A program made the translations under genes and the position numbers. The notes below the pieces were generated by a model, which saw only the letters and a program-made list of their open reading frames with translations, was not told where the DNA came from and made no database searches. DNA of 64,000 nucleotides from Haberlea rhodopensis (Eukaryota; Streptophyta; Magnoliopsida; Lamiales; Gesneriaceae): contig CAJQUN010000489.1 of assembly GCA_907163345.1 (NCBI GenBank), positions 1 through 64,000 on the forward strand, written 5' to 3'. Positions 56,355 to 64,000 of the stretch are shown piece by piece. Numbering within the stretch: the first letter of the stretch is position 1; each line of letters starts with the position of its first letter.

Positions 56355-57006
56355 TGTTGGGACAAGCTAAACAACAATTCCCAAATCAATAGGTAAACCT
56401 TCACCTATCAACAAACCAATGAAGCACAAATATAGAGCAATATAATGATAACCAATCAACACGAAATTTTTAACGTGGAAAACCCCTTCAACTTGAAGAG
56501 TAAAAACCACGAGGCCTACGAGACCTAATCAAATCCACTATAATCAAAGATATATGAGTTTTTACAGCAGTAAACCAACACAAATGCTCACCAACTTAGA
56601 GCAACAAATGATTCTCAACAATCAATACAGGAATCAGCAACCAAGAACAAAAGTTTGGTAAGAAAATACCAAAATTCATAGCTACTGTTCCAGCCACCAG
56701 ATCCACATTTTCGGAGCTCCAAAACCGAAACCTACCAATCAGAATGAAGACCGGTGAGTTATGAAGGTGCTGTCCTAATTTCAGCAAATTTGGACCACAA
56801 ACGTGCCTCCGATAATCGCCTAGAAAAAATCTGCCAGGAATGGGTTTTGTTCTTCTTTTTCTCAAAATGCTACTGCCTCTCTATTTCTTTTTTCTCGTGC
56901 AGAAAAAGAAATCTGATGCTTCTTTTTTTTCTTTTAAAGTCAAGGATTTATTTAATGGGCTTCAAAAAACCATGGGCTTTTTGCTAACATTGGGCGGGAC
57001 CCAACA
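56355..57006 (-). repeat. 5' LTR of the Tork-like element
   Basis: This 652-bp LTR has the ends TGTTGGGTCC and CTTGTCCCAACA on the minus strand. It is paired with 15992-16634 and followed by the GAATG duplication. Confidence 0.93.
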
Positions 57007-57960
57007 GAATGTGTTTGATATTTTAGGTGATGCTGATTAATCTTGATAGTGTAGCACGTGTTTAGATTATATGTTGAATTGACTTACATTCTTCTAATAT
57101 TGGAGGGAACGAGAAAAAGTTGACATCGGTTTTGAAAATATGATCGTTATTACTATTTTGAGGTCGACGTCTTAATAAATTGTGAAATTAGACAGGCTCT
57201 ATATTATTATTGGGCTCTATAAACCCGATTAATCTTGAATTTGATGTTAACAAAACTTGTTATTATGTTGTTAATAATTTAATCGCGTATTTGGAGTATA
57301 GTTGATTTGCTTCATAGCAGACTAGCAAAGTGGGAAGGAAAAATGACAGTGAAGTTAGACCGAATGTTATAGTTTAGTCCTATCTATCAAAGAATAAATG
57401 TATTGGAGCAGCCATTTCTACGCCCAATAAATAGAAAAGTTGAGTTAGCACAAGAACATAACCGACAGACCAGCTGAATGACAACCAGCTAAACAGAGCA
57501 ATCAAGAGAGCTGATAGAATAAACAAGTTGGACAATCGACACTGCTAAATAGGAACAATTTAGTTGTGTGATCATCAGAGCTTAACAAGACCAGGCCAGC
57601 TGACTGACAAGCGGAGCTGAACCCACCCAACAGAGCTAATGTTACTAGACCGGCTAGGTACCAAATCAACTGAGTAGCAATCTAGTTGTTGCAATCTATA
57701 CATTAAATAGAAAAAATAAGTCGAGTGTTCAACTCAACTAAACATAGATAGACCAACATTGTCGTCAACAGTTGAGTTACAGAAAGCTAACAACTATTTA
57801 ATTCATAGTCAATAAATGTGAATATTCCACGGATATTGTGTCAATCTATTTCTTGTTCATCTATTTTTATATTTAAATTATTTAATTAATATAATTATAT
57901 TTTTTTAAAATAATTACAAATTTTTTAAAAAAATTATAAAAAATTGAAGTAAGCATGTCG
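57007..57960. other. right flank of the nest, no gene seen
   Basis: It begins with the GAATG target duplication. It is mostly AT-rich and contains loosely repeated ACCAGCTGA / CCAGCTAAAC words (57470-57650) of unknown origin. There is no credible ORF. Confidence 0.5.
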
Positions 57961-57972
57961 GGCCTCCCCTTA

Positions 57973-58003
57973 TTTGGAAATGGGTCGTGCACCCATTTCC
58001 AAA
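57973..58003. repeat. perfect 12-bp inverted repeat with 7-base loop
   Basis: TTTGGAAATGGG and CCCATTTCCAAA flank TCGTGCA. GC-rich words resembling hAT subterminal sequence (CGTGCCGGCATGGC, CTCGACACGGCCC) follow to 58075. Confidence 0.85.
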
Positions 58004-58204
58004 AAGTGCCGTGCCGGCATGGCTCGTTACAGTGTCATGCGACATGTAAAAACAGGTCATGCCAGCTCGACACGGCCCATTCCAAACCTGTACATGCTCA
58101 AAAACCTAGCCCTAGAGGGTGAATTGTGGTCAACAACATCACAAATTGCAACCAAGCCATGCTTATTGATAGCATAAAATGTATTGTTACAATAGATCAC
58201 ATTA

Positions 58205-59045
58205 GGGGAGCTTAACGATCGAATCGGTCAGGTTCGGTCTGGAACCGTCCGGTTCTGGATCCGGTAATCCCGAAACCGGTCCGATCCATTAAGGAACTGG
58301 ATTGAATCCGATTCCGGTTCCAACCGGTTCTGGATCGATTCGATCAGGTCCGTTCCTTTTTTTGTATATGTTTTCCACAATTTCATAAAAAATAAATATA
58401 TTTCTTCTTCATTTGATAATATAAATGCATACAAATAATTGTACACTTATGATAATTGCAAATCTAAATAAAAAACATTAGTATTTTGCATTCTTCATAA
58501 TTGATAAGTATTGTTTCGGCGTTTTCTTCTTCTTGCTCGTCATATTGATTTATGAATTCGTGAACCGCTCCATCTCTTCTATTCTTACATTCTGATTCAA
58601 ACCAATCTTTAAGTAATGTGAAAAAGCATAACGAATCAGCAGATAGACTACTTCTGTATTCTCCAATAATTCGGTCACATGTTGAGAATGCCGATTCAGA
58701 AGCGACACTTGAAGCTTGTACCACATAAACGTTCTCTAGCCATTTTGGCTAAAATAGGGAATTGTGCTGCATTTTCCTTCCACCATTGTAAGACGTCGAA
58801 TTGTCTTCCATTAGAAATTGATAATTCAGATAATTTTGCAACTCAGTCGATGCGCTAGTAGAATGTCATTTTCCCTTCAGTTTTTTCCTGCCCAACATCC
58901 TAAGAAAATTGATGCCTCCGCCTCTGGATTGAGCTGGGGGTTGTTCTCCAGTAGCCCTTTGTTACTTGCATATTGATTATAATACAACTGAAATATATTT
59001 TGGAGAGCTTGCATTATAGACATCTATTGATCATCAACAACCTTC
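58205..59045 (-). pseudogene. hAT transposase C-terminal fragment with subterminal repeats
   Basis: The minus-strand ORF 58724-58464 reads VQASSVASESAFSTCDRIIGEYRSSLSADSL then LKDWFESEC, the hAT family C-terminal dimerisation (hATC) domain. Upstream in another frame are FDVLQWWKENAAQFPILAKMARE (58815-58740) and LGKVVDDQ, LYYNQYAS (59030-58960), which belong to the same transposase and imply frameshifts and a stop. Beyond the stop, 58215-58360 is full of GGTTCGGTC / CCGGTTC words, typical of hAT subterminal regions. The 5' half of the transposase is missing. Confidence 0.85.
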
Positions 59046-59059
59046 CCCAATAATTTAGC

Positions 59060-59945
59060 ATAATATTCAAAAAAAAATTCCAATGAAGCTAAACATTGAT
59101 GGACATTCAATAAATCAATGGATTCTCAATACATTACAAGAAATGGGTATGGCACGAACTGCCTACAGAGTGGAAAACATTTCAGAAGAAAACATTGTAA
59201 GCCTACTACTTACAGGATTTACTGGTCAACTAAAAAACTGGTAGGATAACCAGTTAACTCAGAATACGAAACTGAAGATGGCATAATTCAAGAAAAAGCT
59301 GATGCTTGTTAATAATCACCATTGGTATGTATTTTATTGGAAATCCTAAAGAAGAATTCAATTCTTCTCACATAGTTCTTTCAAATCTTAGATGCCCAAC
59401 ACTATCTGATTATAGATGGTATAAATACGTCTTCCTTACAAATGTTCTTAAAAGAAAGACTGCAATCAGGCTTTTTGGAAAGAAAGATTCATTGCAGGAC
59501 TTCCAAAATTATTCAGAGAAAGAATAACTCAAAAAAACGTAAAACTAAAACATATAGTGATCCAATTAATTTCGATTCTATAACATTTGGGTAATTATTT
59601 GCCTTCATCAAAGAGAAGCATTAACTTTATGCTCTGAATTAAAAAATCAATCAAAATATGGTAAAGATAAACATACTTCAAGAAAAGAATTAGGAAGCAT
59701 TTGGCATGTAGAAAATTCTAGCCCCTTCAACATATTATAAAAACAAAGTTAAAAAACTTGTTTCAGATAAAAGATATAAAAAATACTTTAGAAAATATAA
59801 AAGAACTTCAAGAGAAAAACCTGAAGATCCTTTTACTTCCAAAGGAAGAAAAAACCCTATAAAAAATATAATCCTCACACTAATAAAATTCAATGCTGGA
59901 AATGTCATCGCTTTGGCCATAAAGCTGAAACATGCCCCATAAAAT
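59060..59945 (+). pseudogene. pararetrovirus-like (Caulimoviridae-related) coat-protein region, degraded
   Basis: Plus-strand fragments in changing frames resemble the coat/gag-like region of plant endogenous pararetroviruses. A segment at 59080-59240 ends GFTGQLKNW before a stop, an ORF at 59306-59527 includes LSNLRCPTLSDYRWYK, and a zinc knuckle CX2CX4HX4C has Cys codons at 59894, 59903 and 59933 and His at 59918. Lys/Tyr-rich sequence precedes the knuckle. Stops and frame breaks throughout make it inactive. A retrotransposon origin cannot be fully excluded. Confidence 0.65.
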
Positions 59946-60300
59946 AAAAAATTAATGAATTATTTCATTTTGGCAGGATCTTTTATAGAATAAGATATGA
60001 TATGTATGCACAACATAAATGAAATAAATTACAAGAATTACAATATTAATTGGATTCATACGTACTTTGAATTTGATAAACTGGGGATTGCAAATATAGT
60101 GGAAATTTAGAGAGAGAATTTGATTACAGAATCATCCCAAAAATAGGCGATGATTGAAATGAAAATCTTACTCCTATAAATAGGCATACATATGAATTTG
60201 CATTTACATGACATTACAATTTAAATTACATTGGAATCTACTTTTAAGAAACTGGCCGACAATACTTTGTCATTAATGCTGAAAACTTTGGACTTTTGTG
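59946..60300. other. no gene seen
   Basis: AT-rich sequence after the coat-like fragment. It contains no readable domain and is the zone where the orientation of the pararetrovirus-like pieces changes. Confidence 0.45.
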
Positions 60301-61767
60301 TCATTGTCTTTGAGTGGAAGAAAACATCTTGAATGAGAGCCCTTGCTTTAGCATCTTCCCGCTTTTAAATTTTCCTTTGAATTTTGTCTTCTTTTGTGGG
60401 TCTTTGAGAAGCCAACTGGCTGTAATAATACCGCCAGCTGTCCACATAAACTTTAGTCTTGACGCTATTGAATCTGGAATTTCCCTTACTTGAATCATTG
60501 AAAATAGATTCTCTTGTTTGCTGTGTTTGCTGGAGTCCTTAGACATAACTGCTAGAAATCATAAGGATCTTGAGCAAATTGGTCTTTGAATGGATCATAA
60601 TTTTATGTAGACTCTTCTGAGTTTGCTTTTGATGATGATGACTTCATTGTTTTTAAATAACGAACATAATTTGCAGCAAGTTCTGGACAATCTTCCATCA
60701 TTTGAAGTAATTTAATTTGTTGTTCAGAGTAGCCTGTTTGTTTTTCTGGTTTAGACATAGGCAAATTTTGAATGAAATTTTCTTCTTTAGCATTTAGTTT
60801 GGCTATTAAAGGATGAGTAGGTTTGATAGAAATGTCTGATGGGTTATTAGGTGACCATTTGATTTTCCCCTGTCTTGAGAAATCTGAGAACTACTTCTTG
60901 ATTACAATAATTAGTGGAGTAATTTTGCAACCATTTTATTTTGAATTCTCAAACAATTGAGATGGGGGTAAGGTTTTGAATAGAATTGAAAATTCCAACA
61001 GAAAATTCCAACAGAAAATCCATGGTGCTTTGAATTCCGGAAAAAAAAATTGTTTTTCAAATTCAGTGTCCGGTGCATTTTTGATAAAACTTTGAAATTC
61101 TAATTTGACTTCTGGAGGTAGGATCTCAGTAGTAGGTCCAAATTTGAACCACCAGTAACAGAACCAAATAGGGAATTCTTTGATAAAATTTGTATGGAAT
61201 GTAAAGAACCAAAAGTGATCAAAAGGTCTTTTGAAAAGTGTATGATACCAAGCCATTTTGTAATCGGGATAATTATATTCTTTTGGATTAAAATCTTTTG
61301 AAAAATTCTTTTGAGAGAATGGAAAAGTCAATTCTTCTTGTTTACAAATCTTTTTAATAATACATTTTGATAATGCAATCCTGGAAGGATTCTTAGTATC
61401 TTGAGTATGAACCAATTCGATTGACTTGGAGTCAACCAGAATGTATACATAAAAGTTTTGAGTCTTTCGTGAGTCCTCTGGATACCAGTGGCATCCTTGA
61501 GGGTAGTATATCTGAATGATACTTTTGAGTGTGTTATAATCTGACGTGGTCGAAAATCTTGTCAAAGTAAGATGTTCAACAAATCTTTTTTTTTATATAT
61601 GGTGAAATTTGTGACTGTAATTGTTTTTCAGGTATATTTGGGGGAAAGGGAGTTTGAACAGCTTGAGTATAAGTAGGAGGTGGAAAATCTACAAGAACTG
61701 TGAATCGATTTCGTGTAGGTGCTTGTACAACGTAAACATCGGACGTTTGAATCTTGGACTTGCTCAC
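60301..61767 (-). pseudogene. pararetrovirus-like downstream ORFs, degraded
   Basis: ORFs at 61767-61576, 61565-60936 (209 residues, rich in aromatic residues, containing WWFKFGPTTEILPPEVK) and 60546-60301 follow the RNase H fragment on the minus strand. The 209-residue frame resembles a segment encoded in plant endogenous pararetrovirus-like polyproteins, by recollection. I cannot assign a specific function. The order RNase H then this ORF suggests a region 3' of pol. The span 60547-60935 has no clear ORF. Confidence 0.5.
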
Positions 61768-61945
61768 ATGTAATAATAGAATTCTTTCCTTGTAAGAATT
61801 CTCTGGTTAGAAAATCTGCAAGTGAATTGGAAGAACCTTTAATATATTCAATCTCAAAATCAAATACTGATAATATAGCTTGCCATCTGGCAAAAATCTG
61901 TTTTGATACTTGATCGCTTTTATTATAAACAGTTATTTTCAATGT
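61768..61945 (-). pseudogene. pararetrovirus-like RNase H C-terminal fragment
   Basis: The minus strand reads ARWQAILSVFDFEIEYIKG then NSLADFLTREF, the end of an RNase H of the Caulimoviridae/gypsy type. The ADFLTREF wording favours Caulimoviridae. Upstream of about 61946 the reading frame runs into an unrelated LTR, so the rest of pol is missing. Confidence 0.7.
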
Positions 61946-62788
61946 AGCGATTCTATACCGCAAGTGCACGCTGTCAAGTTTTAGTATAGATAGGAAGAAT
62001 ACGGATTGTCGAACCCACATGGACTAACAAAGCAAGTACCAAATAAGACGCTTTTGACTATATTTAACCTACGATAATTAATTAATAATTAAACTAATAA
62101 CTAAATTAAACTACTCTAATCCAGTCAAAATAATCGACGATCATGAGAAAAATCCACAAAAAAGAATTATCAAGACAATTATTCACCTAACCCAACTCTT
62201 ACAATTCTCTTCTCCATACATCTCTAAGGTGACGGGTTTTCTGAATTTATTCAATATACTCTCTCGAACTATATTAAATCTAAAATCAAATTGCACCAAG
62301 TAACTCTCGTTCACTTAATTAACAATTTAATATTGAATGCGCTTTATGAAAACCACTAACTTTGGATTAAACAACCAAAAGCTATCACTTGTATGTGATT
62401 TTATCTCTCGATCTAATCTTTAACACACGGCATGAATTACTATATCGTATTATAATTTTATCTCTCGATCTCAATTATAATAAAATATCATACAAAGGGG
62501 ATCAATCCTTCAAAAGCATTAAGAACAATAACACATGCTCATAGAAGATGTATGAATTCAATCAATCAATAATATTAAAGGAAAAACAATGTTTAAGACA
62601 TTTCTCAATCATCCAAAACACATTAAATCCAATAATAATTCAAAACAATAATAGAAAAGTAAAAGCAAACTCCCAAGTCGACTTCTTCGTTGATTCTCGA
62701 TCCTTCCTTCGCTTCTTTCTTGATCGTGCTCCTCGATTCTCTTGTTGGCTTGTTCCAGTTCCTAGGATGAAAAGGTGATGGTGGATGT
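61946..62788 (-). repeat. truncated Athila-type LTR (different family from the nested gypsy)
   Basis: Near 61950-62030 the sequence CTATACCGCAAGTGCACG...GGATTGTCGAACCCACATGGACT matches the layout of the Athila LTR end in this window (GTAGTAGCGTGAGTATGGATCGATCCCACA). The body contains AATTAATAATTAAACTAA runs and ATTCTCGATCC...GATTCTCTTG near its other end, again parallel to the 54149-55540 LTR. No partner LTR or internal domain is seen. Confidence 0.55.
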
Positions 62789-64000
62789 GATATCCCTGAA
62801 ATGATTAATTGCAATTTGAGCATTAATTGTGTTTATATGACTTATTTTGGTGATAATTAATTATGTGTTGGAATTAATTATCATGTGCAAATGCATGGTC
62901 ATGTGGAAAGGGTGACCCGGGAGTGCATTTCAGAGTGCATGTTGTGCATGTTGGGAAAATATGTTGGGAACATGATTTATTTGCCTTGGTTAGCAATTAA
63001 TTGGAAATCATGAGTTAATTGGTATTTTGGTGTATTTTGAGTTAATGCTTTGAAAATATCATGTTGGGGTGTTTTATACACCATGGAATTCTTTTTGGTA
63101 TGTATTTTAATAAACTCACTTTTATACCCCAACCCCACCACCCACTCTTACTTTTACTTTACCAAACAACACCCAAACCCTTCCTTTTTCTCTTCATTTT
63201 CGAGTTTGAGAATAAGGGTGAAGAGAAGTTCTTGCAAAACTTTGATTTGTGGAGTTTGTTGGGTGATTTGAGGTCCCCAAGAGGTATGGATACCTCATGG
63301 TTAATTTTGTTGTGTTTTGCTTAAGTTTGATATGGTTTGAAGAGTTTTAAAATGGGTTTGTGTTGGATTGTTGTGGTTTTGGTATTATTTTGGGTGGATG
63401 TTAAATATATGAGTTAAAGTAGATGTTTATTGATGGTTTTGAGTGGTTTTGTATGGTTGGTGTTGGATTAATTGAGTTTGTTTGAGTTGGGGTTGAAGAT
63501 GGGTGAATAGTGCCCGAAAATCGGATGCCCAGAGCTCGGCGATCGATCGGTGCCTTCCGCGATCGATCGCGAGCAGCAGTGCTGGAGGCAGTAGCCTTCA
63601 GCGATCGATCCCGAGTTTAGCGCGATCGATCGGCGAGGCCGCGATCGATCGGCGCAAACTCAGCGATCGATCGCGGATTGGCAAATTTTGTTGGGCGAGG
63701 CAGTGTGGTCTCGCGATCGATCGGGGGTATATGGCGATCGATCGCGAGACACCAAAAATGATGTTTTTGGTTATTTTTGTGGGATTTTTGGTGTTGGACT
63801 ATTATTGGGTTCTAATATTGATATTTGTGAATGTGTAGAACCAACCCAGGTGGCAACACAGCCAAGGAATTGAAGTCCTACCACATTCCACTTTTGGAAA
63901 GGTACGTAGAGGACGTACGGGCACCCAACGGTACATGTATCTAATATAATCATTGTTTATGCATTGTGGATACGAGTATATATGTGATTATGCATTGTGG
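62789..64000 (+). repeat. family-X LTR, 5' part, continues beyond the window
   Basis: It starts TGTGATATCCC and carries GGTGATAATTAATTATG, CATGTTGGGGTGTTTTATACACC, CCTCATGG, the palindrome cluster, TTTTGTGGGATTTTTGG, GTAGAACCAACCCAGGTGGC and the ACGTACGGGC / CGGTACATG motif, in the order of the fragments at 8019-11358. Combining this with 9358-10408 suggests a full LTR of about 2 kb. Its abrupt start inside the Athila-type LTR suggests an insertion there. Confidence 0.75.
63540..63745. repeat. cluster of eight CGATCGATC palindromes in the family-X LTR
   Basis: Eight copies of CGATCGATC occur within 206 bp, several as GCGATCGATCGC, with variants GCGATCGATCGG and GCGATCGATCCC. Spacer sequences do not match those at 8462-8650, so the palindromes are better conserved than the DNA between them. 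Confidence 0.92.

Larger units (their letters stand above)
15992..57006 (-). mobile_element. Tnt1/Tork-like Ty1/copia retrotransposon, host of the whole nest
   Basis: LTRs at 15992-16634 and 56355-57006 begin TGTTGGG and end CCAACA. The element is flanked by exact 5-bp duplications GAATG (15987-15991 and 57007-57011). A tRNA-iMet-type PBS follows the 5' LTR on the minus strand and a polypurine tract precedes the 3' LTR. Removing the two nested insertions with their duplications leaves about 5.25 kb, a normal size for this lineage. Domain wording (VDSGASFHVT protease, NRWIYRVKHDE RT) is Tnt1-like. The LTRs differ much more from each other than those of the elements nested inside, as expected for the oldest insertion. 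Confidence 0.95.

Overview
This is plant nuclear DNA, apparently an asterid eudicot and most likely Lamiales. Nearly all of it is transposable elements: LTR retrotransposons of the Ty1/copia and Ty3/gypsy superfamilies, a hAT fragment and pararetrovirus-like debris. I see one convincing host gene (12424-12897, minus strand) in AT-rich intergenic DNA. The Lamiales guess rests only on the resemblance of the env-like region of the first element to SIRE elements I recall from Gesneriaceae, so it is weak. No rRNA gene, tRNA gene or CRISPR array is visible.

Layout. (1) 1-8018: the 3' part of a decayed SIRE-type copia element on the plus strand (gag zinc knuckle, protease, integrase, RT, RNase H, env-like region, PPT, 1.08-kb 3' LTR). 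(2) 8019-11358: pieces of one long-LTR family (called family X here), one reversed and two in tandem, forming a ~435-bp-arm inverted repeat. (3) 11359-15991: AT-rich intergenic DNA, three (TA)n tracts, the host gene and a small tandem repeat. (4) 15992-57006: a 41-kb nest of five minus-strand LTR retrotransposons. The outer one is a Tnt1/Tork-like copia (TSD GAATG). Inside its RT sits an 8.84-kb non-coding LARD-like element with 2.45-kb LTRs (17609-26448, TSD CTGTC). Inside its gag sits an Athila-like gypsy element (28631-55540, TSD GTTAT). The gag of that gypsy element is in turn split by two sibling copia elements, A (35722-44237, TSD GAACG) and B (44457-53193, TSD TCCAT). All five pairs of 5-bp target-site duplications read as exact matches. 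(5) 57007-64000: host flank, a hAT transposase fragment, pararetrovirus-like fragments in opposite orientations, a truncated Athila-type LTR, and a family-X LTR that runs off the window.

Subtracting the inserts leaves a ~5.25-kb Tork element and a ~9.65-kb gypsy element, both normal sizes, which supports the boundaries. All coding parts carry frameshifts or stops, although several domains are long and recent-looking (gypsy integrase 433 aa, copia B gag 426 aa and RT 507 aa).

The least ordinary signals are: arrays of short AGCG...CGCT hairpin modules in both the LARD interior and family-X LTRs, next to a shared ACGTACGGGC/GGTAAAACG motif; clusters of the palindrome CGATCGATCG in LTRs of two unrelated families; and near-palindromic GGTTCGAAACCCTAGCC arrays in the untranslated leaders of copia A and B.
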